DNA of 64,000 nt from Streptomyces sp. R41 (GTDB taxonomy: Bacteria > Actinomycetota > Actinomycetes > Streptomycetales > Streptomycetaceae). Below, in pieces: positions 1-6,808 of this stretch. Positions within the stretch are counted from its first letter, which is position 1, and every line of letters begins with the position of its first letter. The notes beneath the pieces were generated by a model. It was not told where the DNA came from. It did not search any database and saw only the letters and a list, made by a program, of their open reading frames with translations. The translations under genes and the position numbers were made by a program. Where the stretch lies: the NCBI RefSeq assembly GCF_041053055.1, contig NZ_CP163443.1:1426001-1490000 (forward strand). Direction: 5' to 3'.

Positions 1-429
1 GAGTGCCCCGCCCGCCCCGGCGCCGAGCACGATGGCGGCGACCGCGCCGAGCGAGGCACCGTTGGAGATGCCCAGCAGGTACGGGTCCGCGAGCGGGTTG
101 CGGACGAGGGCCTGGACCGCCGTTCCCACCACGCCGAGCCCGGCGCCCACGAGGGCCGCCAACAGGGCGCGGGGGACGCGCAGTTGCCACACGATCAGGT
201 CGTTGGTGCCCGGTCGCGGTGCTTCGCCCGACAGCCTCCGCCACACCACGCCCCACACCTCGCCGGGCGGGATGGACGTCGAGCCCCAGGACACGGCCGC
301 CGTGAGGGCCGCGAGGAGCGCGACGGCGAGAACCGCCGTCAGGAGTCCGGCGGGCAGGGTTCGGGTCCCGGTGGTCCCGCGGCGGGGCTCGGCGGCCTTG
401 CGGCGAGACGGCGAGAGCGCGGAGAACAC
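1..429 (-). CDS. FecCD-family metal-chelate ABC transporter permease, 3' part cut by window edge
   Basis: Only the N-terminal 143 residues are present; the gene runs off the left edge. The start chosen is GTG, two bases after the stop of the upstream receptor gene, so translation is probably coupled. A basic N-terminus is followed by a first membrane helix. The family-typical stretches WQLRVPRALLAALVGAGLG and NPLADPYLLGISNGASLG match FecCD/BtuC permeases, which form the channel for iron-siderophore, heme or cobalamin uptake. The partner ATPase would be expected just beyond the edge. The substrate cannot be told from this part; the receptor context leaves iron, cobalamin or a copper chelate open. 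Confidence 0.9.
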   Translation of the reverse strand, partial: MFSALSPSRRKAAEPRRGTTGTRTLPAGLLTAVLAVALLAALTAAVSWGSTSIPPGEVWGVVWRRLSGEAPRPGTNDLIVWQLRVPRALLAALVGAGLGVVGTAVQALVRNPLADPYLLGISNGASLGAVAAIVLGAGAGGAL

Positions 430-431
430 GG

Positions 432-1511
432 CTAGTCGACCTTGCCGGGGTAGAGCGTCTTGGCGATCGCCTGGACCGTGTCGGCGTTGCCGACACCCGC
501 GATGGTGGTCCGCTCCGAGCCGATCCGCAGGAAGTGACCCGCCTCGACCGCCTTCAGGCCCTTGGTGGCCGCATTGGTCTTCAGCCACTTCTCGGCCTCG
601 TCGAACGCCTTCTTGTTCGCCGCCTCGCTGCCCCGGTCGCGCACGCCCAGCTGGATCCAGTCCGGGTTCTTGGCGATGACGTCCTCCCAGCCGACCTGCT
701 TGTAGTCGCCGTCGCAGTCGGCGAAGACATTGCGGGCGCCGGCCAGGGTGATCACGGCATTGGCGACCTGACGGTTGCAGACGACCGTGGGCTGCTTGGT
801 GCCGGCGTCGTAGTCGAAGAAGAAGTACGTGGGCCGCTTGCTGTCGGCCGTGTCGCCGACGGCGTCCCGCACCGCGTCCACCTTCTCCCGCATTCCCGCG
901 ACGAGTTCCTTCGCCTTGGCGCCCGTGCCGGTGACCGCGCCGAGCGAGGTGATGTCGTTCTCGACGGCGGAGAGGTCGGTGACCGGGCTCTTGCGGGTCG
1001 AGGCGCAGGCGGTGGACTTCAGGTAGATGTGTTCGATCCCGGCCGTCTTGTACTCGGCCTCGGTCGGCGCGTCGCCCATTCCGCCGCCCATGCCGCCCAT
1101 CGACGCGAAGGTGTCGATGTAGAGATCGGCGCCTGAGCCGAGGAGTTTCTCCTTGGGGATCACCGTCCGGCCGAGGACCGGGACCCTCTGCGCCTGCGCG
1201 TCCAGTGCGGCGGGCAGGGTGCCCTTGCCGGGCGGGAAGCCGGTGCCGATCACCTTGTCCCCCGCGCCCAGTCTCAGCAGCAGTTCGAGGCTGGAGGCAT
1301 TGCTGGTGACGATCTTCCTCGGGGCGGCGGAGAAGGCGGTCTTGGCGCCCATGCAGTCGGTGACGGTCACGGGGTAGCCGCCCGAGAGGGACTTCGCGGC
1401 CGTGTCGCCCGCCGTGTCCTTGTTCCCGTCGCCGCCGCCGTCATTGCCGCAGCCCGCCATGAGCAGGCCCAGCACCACGGCCGTCGTACCCCACCAGACG
1501 CGAGAACGCAT
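432..1511 (-). CDS. Lipoprotein substrate-binding protein of a FecCD-type ABC importer, with Met/Gly-rich insert
   Basis: A 359-residue class III periplasmic-binding-type receptor. The start was set at the ATG preceded by GGAGAG about 10 bases upstream, giving a basic N-terminus, a hydrophobic stretch and a lipobox (LMAGC, lipidated Cys21). Family features include a beta-strand with PRKIVTSNASSLELLLRLGAGDKVIGTG and the C-terminal NPDWIQLG and LKAVEAGHFLRIG regions. It captures a metal chelate outside the membrane and hands it to the adjoining permease. Unusual is the insert FASMGGMGGGMGDAP in the N-lobe, with five Met in a short Gly-rich stretch, next to a gene for a Met/His-rich membrane protein. 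Two Cys pairs outside the lipobox may form disulfides. Substrate is inferred only. Confidence 0.88.
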   Translation of the reverse strand: MRSRVWWGTTAVVLGLLMAGCGNDGGGDGNKDTAGDTAAKSLSGGYPVTVTDCMGAKTAFSAAPRKIVTSNASSLELLLRLGAGDKVIGTGFPPGKGTLPAALDAQAQRVPVLGRTVIPKEKLLGSGADLYIDTFASMGGMGGGMGDAPTEAEYKTAGIEHIYLKSTACASTRKSPVTDLSAVENDITSLGAVTGTGAKAKELVAGMREKVDAVRDAVGDTADSKRPTYFFFDYDAGTKQPTVVCNRQVANAVITLAGARNVFADCDGDYKQVGWEDVIAKNPDWIQLGVRDRGSEAANKKAFDEAEKWLKTNAATKGLKAVEAGHFLRIGSERTTIAGVGNADTVQAIAKTLYPGKVD

Positions 1512-1627
1512 CGAAACTCTCCAGGATCCACTCGGTTCACGGGCTGACCTCTGCCACCCGTGCCAGTAGTCGGCGCGGACTGCGGTTGAGTTCCTGGGAG
1601 TTGGACGCGGAGTGGGTCCTGACGAAC

Positions 1628-1667
1628 GGGTGCCGGTGTTCCGCATCCACGGCGAACACCGGCACCC
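1628..1667 (-). terminator. Long hairpin after the ECF sigma gene
   Basis: A perfect 14-bp stem, GGGTGCCGGTGTTC pairing with GAACACCGGCACCC across a 12-base loop, starts 20 bases past the sigma-factor stop. It lies between that gene and the receptor gene on the same strand. It fits a GC-rich actinobacterial terminator without a U-tract, or an attenuator in the receptor leader. Confidence 0.75.
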
Positions 1668-1686
1668 TTCCCGTCAGCAGTCCCTG

Positions 1687-2310
1687 TCAGGCGGCCAGCA
1701 CGCTCGGCGCCTCGGCCTCGGCGAGCAGGGCGACCAGGGTCGCCCGGGCGCGCGCCACGCGGGAACGGACCGTCCCGATGGGACAGTCGCTGACCTCGGC
1801 GGCCTCCGCGTAGGGCAGCCCCATCAGCTGGGTGAGGACGAACGCCTCACGACGGTCGTCGGGCAGGGCGGCCAGCAGATCGAGAAGCGCGATGCCGTCG
1901 TCGAAGCCGGGCAGGCCGCACGGCTGCGCGAGCTCCACGGCCACCTGCCAGTCGCGGGTGTCACTCAGCCGCGGCCGGGCGGCCGCGTGCCGGAAGCTGT
2001 CGATCACCGCACGGCGTGCGATGGACAGCAGCCACGCACGGGCCGAGGAACGTCCCTCGAAACGGTGCAGGCTCCCGAGGGCCCGCAGGAACGTGTCCTG
2101 GGCCAGGTCGTCGGCGGCCTGAGGATCCGCCGACAGATGGGCGACGTAGCGCACGACGTCGCGGTGCAGGGCGCGTACGAAGCGTTCGACGGCATCCGGG
2201 TCGCCGCCGCGGGCGGCCAGCGCCCAGGCGGTTATCGACTCGTCGATCGATGCCGTGTGCTCGCTCTTCTCGCTTGTGACGCGCGAAACGGGCAGGGCAG
2301 AAGTGATCAC
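1687..2310 (-). CDS. ECF-family RNA polymerase sigma factor
   Basis: A 207-residue sigma-70 protein of the extracytoplasmic-function class, with only regions 2 and 4. Region 2 shows DDLAQDTFLRALGSLHRFEG followed by ARAWLLSIARRAVID. Region 4 shows LPYAEAAEVSDCPIGTVRSRVARARATL, a helix-turn-helix that reads the -35 element. The start was placed at the GTG that has GAAGGA six bases upstream; an ATG seven codons earlier has no ribosome site. No gene resembling a classical ZAS anti-sigma factor is adjacent. The preceding Met/His-rich membrane protein is the only candidate partner, and that role is inference. Confidence 0.9.
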   Translation of the reverse strand: MITSALPVSRVTSEKSEHTASIDESITAWALAARGGDPDAVERFVRALHRDVVRYVAHLSADPQAADDLAQDTFLRALGSLHRFEGRSSARAWLLSIARRAVIDSFRHAAARPRLSDTRDWQVAVELAQPCGLPGFDDGIALLDLLAALPDDRREAFVLTQLMGLPYAEAAEVSDCPIGTVRSRVARARATLVALLAEAEAPSVLAA

Positions 2311-2338
2311 CAGGTGTCCTTCTCGGGTCATCCGTGAT

Positions 2339-2399
2339 CCGGACCGGCGCGAGAGCGCCGTGGTCCGGTGTGAGGTACGGCCGTACCAGGAGGTACGGC
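2339..2399. promoter_or_regulatory. Inverted repeats with GGTACGG half-sites upstream of the ECF sigma gene
   Basis: Two structures lie back to back. The first is CCGGACCGGCGC pairing with GCGCCGTGGTCCGG, with two unpaired bases. The second has three GGTACGG half-sites (2374-2380 forward, 2381-2387 reverse, 2392-2398 forward). They fill the gap between the membrane protein and the sigma gene. They could be operator sites for autoregulation or leader hairpins; the sequence alone does not decide. Confidence 0.45.
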
Positions 2400-2404
2400 A
2401 GATG

Positions 2405-2430
2405 CCCGAAGCGCGCGCAGGCGCTTCGGG
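2405..2430 (-). terminator. Hairpin just after the Met/His-rich membrane protein gene
   Basis: CCCGAAGCGC pairs perfectly with GCGCTTCGGG over a six-base loop, 13 bases past the stop codon at 2443. It probably ends or attenuates transcription before the sigma gene. Confidence 0.55.
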
Positions 2431-2442
2431 GAACCGGCTGTC

Positions 2443-3138
2443 TCAGGCGACAGCGGTCCCCACGGGCGGACCCCGAGAGGTGATCGCGTGAACGAGAAGA
2501 AGGCGCCGCGGCGCGCGGTCCGAGGAGCCGCGGTGTACGCGGATACGCGGACGGTGCGGCGGCGTGGGCAGCGCGAGCAGCAGCCGCAGTGGGGCGGCGA
2601 GGCGGCCGGCCACGGCCCGCAGGATGCGGAACGCGGCGCGCTCGCCGTACGCGAGCCAGAGGCCGCACAGCAGCGCGGCCAGCAGGTGGGCGGCGAGCAT
2701 GCCGAACGAGGACATGCCGCTCGATTCGGACCCCAGGTGAGCCATGTCGCCAAAGCCCATGTTCCCTATGTGCGCCATATCCATGGAGTCCATATGCGTG
2801 GAACCCATGTGCATGGAGCCCATGTCGTGTCCCATGGAGCCCATCGACAGGCCACCCATGCCCATCGAGCCCGAGCCCGAACTCGCCGACTGCGCCAGCG
2901 AGAACGCCGAGTGGAGCGCGCCCTGGGCGACCACCACCACGGACACGATCAGCGGCAGCCCGCGCTCCCGGCCGGCCAGGCACCAGCCCGTGCCGCCCGT
3001 GACAACGGCTCCGCCGGCCATCGCCCACCAGGCCACCGAGGAACCGGACATCATCACGTGCCCCAGGGCGGCGAGCAGCACACAGACGGCCGCGAACATC
3101 GCGGCCCGTACTGTGCGAGAACACCACCCAGCGGTCAT
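2443..3138 (-). CDS. Met/His-rich integral membrane protein, function unknown
   Basis: About 231 residues. The start is the third of three close ATGs, because AAGG lies about nine bases before it; two earlier in-frame ATGs are possible (3147, 3150). Three hydrophobic helices come first. A soluble loop then packs Met and His: GSMGMGGLSMGSMGHDMGSM, then HMGSTHMDSMDMAHIGNMGF. A fourth helix and a basic tail follow. Such Met/His loops bind Cu(I)/Ag(I) in known copper proteins (CopA, CopC, PcoE), so copper binding is a fair inference. It lies upstream of an ECF sigma gene and two genes from a receptor that also has a Met-rich insert. I do not recognise a named family. Confidence 0.8.
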   Translation of the reverse strand: MTAGWCSRTVRAAMFAAVCVLLAALGHVMMSGSSVAWWAMAGGAVVTGGTGWCLAGRERGLPLIVSVVVVAQGALHSAFSLAQSASSGSGSMGMGGLSMGSMGHDMGSMHMGSTHMDSMDMAHIGNMGFGDMAHLGSESSGMSSFGMLAAHLLAALLCGLWLAYGERAAFRILRAVAGRLAAPLRLLLALPTPPHRPRIRVHRGSSDRAPRRLLLVHAITSRGPPVGTAVA

Positions 3139-3221
3139 GACGGCCATCATCCTTGCATCCGAGGTTCGGTCGCCATGAGTGGGTACGGAAAACCGCCGGG
3201 TGTCCCGTCAAGCACGAACCA

Positions 3222-3235
3222 GTGATCCACATCAC
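3222..3235. promoter_or_regulatory. Crp-like palindrome upstream of the Met/His-rich protein gene
   Basis: GTGA-TCCACA-TCAC matches the Crp/Fnr-family pattern GTGA-N6-TCAC exactly, inside a longer CAGTGAT/ATCACTG repeat. It lies about 85 bases before the start of the membrane protein gene and downstream of the GlxA-type regulator gene. A weak terminator for the latter is the alternative. Confidence 0.35.
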
Positions 3236-3297
3236 TGAACGGGGCTGGAACTCACCGCGATTCCCGGCCGACCCCTATGGCCGACCCCCAAAGGGGC

Positions 3298-4290
3298 TCA
3301 AGACGGGCCCGCCCGGAATCGACGTCGATACTCCGTCGGTGTCGTGTTGAGTTTTCGGCGGAACGCTCGGATGAGAGTGTCGGTGGTGCCGAACCCGCAG
3401 GTGGACGCGATGCGTTCGAGGGTGGCTTCGGTGGATTCGAGTTGGTTGCGTGCTCTTTCGACGCGGGCCGACTCGATGTAGGCACTTGGGGTCATGCCGA
3501 GTTCGGCCTTGAAGATCCGGGTGAGTTGCCGCTCGCTGACGTGGGCGTATGCGGCGAGGTCCGCGACGGTGAGCCGGTCGCCGATGTTGCCCATGATGTG
3601 GTGGCGGAGGTCTTCGATGCGCCGTGTCGTGGAGACGGGTTCGAGGGGAACGCTGAACTGACTCTGCCCACTCGGCCGTTTCAGGTACATCACGAGTTGC
3701 CGGGCGACGCGCAGCGCCATGGCCTCGCCGAAGTCGTCGGCGACGAGGGCGAGTGACAGGTCGAGGCAGGCGCTGATTCCCGCGCCGGTCCATACGTCGC
3801 CTTCGCGGATGAAGATCGGTTCGGCATCGACTTCGATCATTGGATGGTCGGCGGCGAGTTGTCGCGCGGTCGACCAGTGGGTGGTGGCGCGCTTGCCGTC
3901 GAGCAGTCCGGCGGCGGCGAGGATGTGTGCTCCGACGCAGACGGATGTGACCCTCCGTGTCCTGTCGGCGAGTGTCTTCACCCAGTTGACCACTGCGGGG
4001 TCGGTGAGGGCGCGCACGCGGCGCTGGCTGTCGACTTCGACCGAGCCGGGCACCAGGAGGGTGTCGATGCTTCTCGTGGACACCTCGTGGAAGGTGACGT
4101 CGGGGAGGACGCGTACCCCCGCGGAGGTGGTGACGGGGTCCATGGTCTCGGCGGCGAGGACGACGTGGTAGCCCGTCGCGTCATCGGTCTCCCGCTGCAC
4201 GAGGGAGAACACTTCCGGTGGCCCGGTGACGTCGAGCAGGTCGACGCCCTCGAAGAGGACGATGACGACGAGTCGTTCGACGGTGCTCAT
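3298..4290 (-). CDS. GlxA/FtrA-type transcriptional regulator (DJ-1/PfpI domain plus AraC helix-turn-helix)
   Basis: 330 residues. Residues 5-180 form a DJ-1/PfpI glutamine-amidotransferase-like domain with the nucleophile-elbow Cys118 in TSVCVGAHILAAAGLL. Residues 225-325 form an AraC-type double helix-turn-helix (LTVADLAAYAHVSERQLTRI, then ERIASTCGFGTTDTLIRAFR). Such regulators sense small metabolites through the amidase-like domain, usually without catalysis. The gene is divergent from a cysteine hydrolase with 149 bases between them, so it most likely controls that enzyme. GGGGA precedes the ATG. Confidence 0.92.
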   Translation of the reverse strand: MSTVERLVVIVLFEGVDLLDVTGPPEVFSLVQRETDDATGYHVVLAAETMDPVTTSAGVRVLPDVTFHEVSTRSIDTLLVPGSVEVDSQRRVRALTDPAVVNWVKTLADRTRRVTSVCVGAHILAAAGLLDGKRATTHWSTARQLAADHPMIEVDAEPIFIREGDVWTGAGISACLDLSLALVADDFGEAMALRVARQLVMYLKRPSGQSQFSVPLEPVSTTRRIEDLRHHIMGNIGDRLTVADLAAYAHVSERQLTRIFKAELGMTPSAYIESARVERARNQLESTEATLERIASTCGFGTTDTLIRAFRRKLNTTPTEYRRRFRAGPS

Positions 4291-4439
4291 GGGGTCCCCG
4301 CCTGGTCGGCAACAGCGATGTCCGGATCTGCATGTTAGATGACATTGCCGACACCCTCTGACGGGCCATAGCTTTCCAGGCGCAGCTCACCGCGCGGGTG
4401 GGCCACGAAACCTGGCACGAAACCTGAGGTGGTACTTCC

Positions 4440-5030
4440 ATGGCTACGACGACTCTGCGCGAACTCAACGGCTTCGATGAGACGCCTGCGTCGCTTGCCG
4501 ATTCGACCCTGATCCTGGTCGACTACCAGAACACCTACGTCGGCGGCGTGATGGAACTGGAGGGCTGGCAAGCCGCGCTCGACTCCGCAGCCGCGCTGCT
4601 GGGAAGGGCACGGGAGGCGGGCACGAAGGTCATCCACGTCATCAACGACGGCGGCGAAGGAACCCCGTACGACATCCGAGCGGAGATCGGCCAGATCCAC
4701 CCTGCCGTAGCGCCGATCGAGAGCGAGCCCGTCGTCGTCAAGAAGGTCCCGAACGCGTTCGTCGACACCGACCTGGGCAAGCACGTCGACTCCGCCGGCA
4801 ACAAGGACGTCATTGTCGCGGGGTTCATGACGCACATGTGCGTGACGTTCACCGTGGAGGGCGCGTTCCTGCGGGGAAACCGGCCCACGGTGGTCGCCGA
4901 CGCTTGCGCGACGCGGCCTTTGCAGTCGGCCGGCACCGACCTGACCGCCGGCCAGATCCATCACAGCGCGCTCGCGACGATCGCCGACCTTTACGGGATC
5001 GTCGTCGCGTCCGGAAAATTCCTGGTCTGA
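4440..5030 (+). CDS. Isochorismatase-family cysteine hydrolase
   Basis: 196 residues, the usual size of the family. The catalytic triad is visible: Asp28 (ILVDYQN), Lys101 or Lys102 (VVVKKVPNAF) and nucleophile Cys134 (GFMTHMCVTFTVEGAFLRG), preceded by the cis-peptide-like GFM-T turn. The family hydrolyses amides such as nicotinamide, ureidoacrylate or N-carbamoylsarcosine, or the vinyl ether of isochorismate. The nearest enzyme type cannot be fixed here. The divergent GlxA-type regulator suggests a small inducible catabolic unit. Confidence 0.92.
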   Translation: MATTTLRELNGFDETPASLADSTLILVDYQNTYVGGVMELEGWQAALDSAAALLGRAREAGTKVIHVINDGGEGTPYDIRAEIGQIHPAVAPIESEPVVVKKVPNAFVDTDLGKHVDSAGNKDVIVAGFMTHMCVTFTVEGAFLRGNRPTVVADACATRPLQSAGTDLTAGQIHHSALATIADLYGIVVASGKFLV

Positions 5031-5094
5031 GCGCCGGCGGCCGAGTGAGGATCAGGGCGTGGTTTGGGCTCGCCGTCCTCGTTGGGTGCGAAGG

Positions 5095-5133
5095 TGAGGG
5101 CCGCCACCCGAGAACGTCAGGTGGCGGCCCTCA
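5095..5133. terminator. Bidirectional terminator between convergent genes
   Basis: A perfect 14-bp stem (TGAGGGCCGCCACC with its complement) around an 11-base loop sits between the hydrolase stop (5030) and the stop of the Gly-Tyr protein gene on the other strand (5156). Confidence 0.85.
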
Positions 5134-5155
5134 GCCGTGCTCCGTCGTACCGCCT

Positions 5156-5461
5156 TCAGCCCAGCACAATCACTACGACGGAACCGTTGTCGAAGTAGTC
5201 GCGGTAGAAGTCTCCACGGTCGCCCCGGTGGCCGTAGCCATAGCCGTAGCCGTAGCCGTAGCCATAGCCGTTGTCACAGTCGTTCCACCAGCCACCACCG
5301 TAGCCACAGTGACGGTTGAAATCGTTGGAAACCTGGGTCGGGACGGCTGCCGTCGGGACGGCTGCCGAGGCCGTACCTGCTGCGCCGATCGCGGCACCCC
5401 CGGCCATGAGGACGCCGACGGCGGACACCGCGACGAGACGCCTCACGCGTTGTGCATTCAT
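5156..5461 (-). CDS. Small secreted Gly/Tyr-repeat protein
   Basis: About 101 residues. The start is the ATG preceded by a very strong GGAAGGAAGG site; it gives a Sec signal peptide (MNAQRVRRLVAVSAVGVLMAGG, cleavage near TASA-AVP). The mature chain has CGYGGGWWNDCDN, with two Cys, followed by a (GY) run of about seven units encoded by a 6-bp tandem repeat at 5231-5271, then an acidic/aromatic segment and a hydrophobic end. It is probably exported as a short low-complexity protein of the cell surface or spore coat. No family is recognised. The repeat number could vary between strains by slippage. Confidence 0.75.
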   Translation of the reverse strand: MNAQRVRRLVAVSAVGVLMAGGAAIGAAGTASAAVPTAAVPTQVSNDFNRHCGYGGGWWNDCDNGYGYGYGYGYGYGHRGDRGDFYRDYFDNGSVVVIVLG

Positions 5462-5867
5462 GGACTTACCTTCCTTCCACCCCCACGTGCGGTTTTCGAT
5501 GCACGAGACGGATGGCCGCGGCCGCAGAGCGAGAAGTCCGGCGCGGTCGTAGGTGTTGCCGCCCGAGTACAAGAAGCAGGGCTCTCGTTCCCTGGTGAAC
5601 AGGGATCACGCCAACGGTGGGCGTCCCCCGCGTTGCGGCTTTCACCTCTAAATGCTAGTCGCCCATCCATCGCACAGCATCCTGGACGAAATGAGCCAGG
5701 GGGCATCGCCCGCACCCCGGTCTGCCACCGCCGACTCGACACATGAGATGACCTGTGAGAGCGCTCCTTGGATCCCCCACAACCGGGTCGCACTCCTTCC
5801 TGCCTGACAAGCCCCGTACTAGCGTCGACGGGGCACAGCCCCATCCCTCCGCTCTCTCGGGGACGTC
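5462..5867. other. 406-base intergenic region
   Basis: Divergent promoter space between the Gly/Tyr protein gene and the Cys-rich copper-protein-like gene. A short inverted repeat, TCCCTG-N5-CAGGGA, lies at 5589-5605. No open frame here looks coding. Confidence 0.5.
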
Positions 5868-6275
5868 ATGCTCCGGACCCAGGAACTCTTCGACAGCGTC
5901 ACCACCGCAAGCCCCCTGGGCAACGAAGTCCTCGCCCGCGCCGTCGGCGCTCTCGCCGACTGTGAGCAGGCCGTCACGGCGTGTGCGGCGGGCATGCTCG
6001 CCGAGAAGGACGCCGACGAGCTGCGCACGGCGATCTGCCAGGACCTGGACTGCGCCGATGTCGTGGCCGCGACCCGGCGCGTCCTCACCCGCGGCAGCAG
6101 CCACGACCCCGCCCAGCTCACAGCACAGGTCGAGGCGTGCCGCATCGCCTGCGGGCGCAGCCACGACCTGTGCGCGCAGCACGCGCGGCACCACGAGCAC
6201 TGCCGCATCTGCGCCGAGACCACGGCCGAAGCCGCCGCCGTCTGCCGGGACGTGCTGGCGGCCGTACGGTCATAG
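5868..6275 (+). CDS. Cys-rich four-helix protein, copper-storage-protein (Csp/DUF326) type
   Basis: 135 residues with ten Cys (32, 39, 57, 62, 91, 95, 102, 112, 115, 126) on predicted amphipathic helices, mostly spaced CxxxC, CxxC or one helical turn apart, plus a His-rich AQHARHHEHC segment. This is the pattern of four-helix-bundle copper-binding proteins, in which Cys line the bundle core and hold many Cu(I) ions. There is no signal peptide, so it would store or buffer copper in the cytosol. It is convergent, with 14 bases between, with the operon for a PCuAC-like protein and a copper ATPase. Confidence 0.85.
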   Translation: MLRTQELFDSVTTASPLGNEVLARAVGALADCEQAVTACAAGMLAEKDADELRTAICQDLDCADVVAATRRVLTRGSSHDPAQLTAQVEACRIACGRSHDLCAQHARHHEHCRICAETTAEAAAVCRDVLAAVRS

Positions 6276-6289
6276 CTGCGGCCGTACGC

Positions 6290-6808
6290 TCACAGCGCGC
6301 CCTCGCCCGGGCGGACCACGACCGCCACGATCCTGATCCGCCCGCCGCGCTGGAAGTGCAAGGTGAACGGCACGAGATCGCCCGCGCGCCACCCCGCCCT
6401 GGACCGCACCTCCACATCCAGACCGTGCGGCGACATGGTGAGGCTGCCGCGGGCCGGCACGACGGCCGAGTCCACCGGGTCCCGGTACGCCACCCCGCCG
6501 CCCGTGGTGCGGTGACGCGAGAGCGTGATGTCGCCGTCCAGCGCGGACGAGGTGATGTCGACCAACCGGTCCTCCGCACCACCGGAGTTGGAGATCCGGA
6601 AGAACGCGGCGGTGTCCCGGGTGGCGCCGTACGGAAGGAAGACGCGCCCGGAGGTGACCTCGATCCGTGCCGGGCTGCCCGCGTTGCCTGAGCCGGCCCA
6701 GGTGGTCAGCCCGGCGAGGGCGAGGCTGCACGCGGCGACCGGCGCGAGCGCGGCGAGCAGGGTGTCGGTGAGCCGGCGGCGGGTGGGCCGCCAGAGGTGG
6801 TCGGTCAT
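6290..6808 (-). CDS. PCuAC-type copper chaperone, degenerate binding motif
   Basis: 172 residues from the ATG that overlaps the ATPase stop (ATGA). An N-terminal membrane anchor or signal (residues 14-36) leads to a cupredoxin-like domain. Typical stretches are DTAAFFRISNSGGAEDRLVDITSS and SLTMSPHGLDVEV. PCuAC proteins carry Cu(I) outside the membrane to cytochrome oxidase, using a motif of two His and two Met. Here His99, Met125 and His128 remain, but the Met expected about ten residues after the first His and the Met of the final H-x-M are missing (the second reads HGL). Copper binding may be weaker or use other ligands. It ends the copper operon. Confidence 0.82.
   Translation of the reverse strand: MTDHLWRPTRRRLTDTLLAALAPVAACSLALAGLTTWAGSGNAGSPARIEVTSGRVFLPYGATRDTAAFFRISNSGGAEDRLVDITSSALDGDITLSRHRTTGGGVAYRDPVDSAVVPARGSLTMSPHGLDVEVRSRAGWRAGDLVPFTLHFQRGGRIRIVAVVVRPGEGAL

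Noticed and set aside
1512..1690. Possible cobalamin riboswitch before the receptor gene
   Set aside because: No B12-box or the conserved core could be aligned; the main structure is a terminator-like hairpin.
5804..5822. CTGACA and TACTAG as a -35/-10 promoter for the Cys-rich gene
   Set aside because: Spacing between the boxes is only seven bases, far too short for a sigma-70 promoter.
6276..6310. Repeated GGCCGTACG as terminator between the Csp-like and PCuAC genes
   Set aside because: The copies are direct rather than inverted and cannot form a stable stem.
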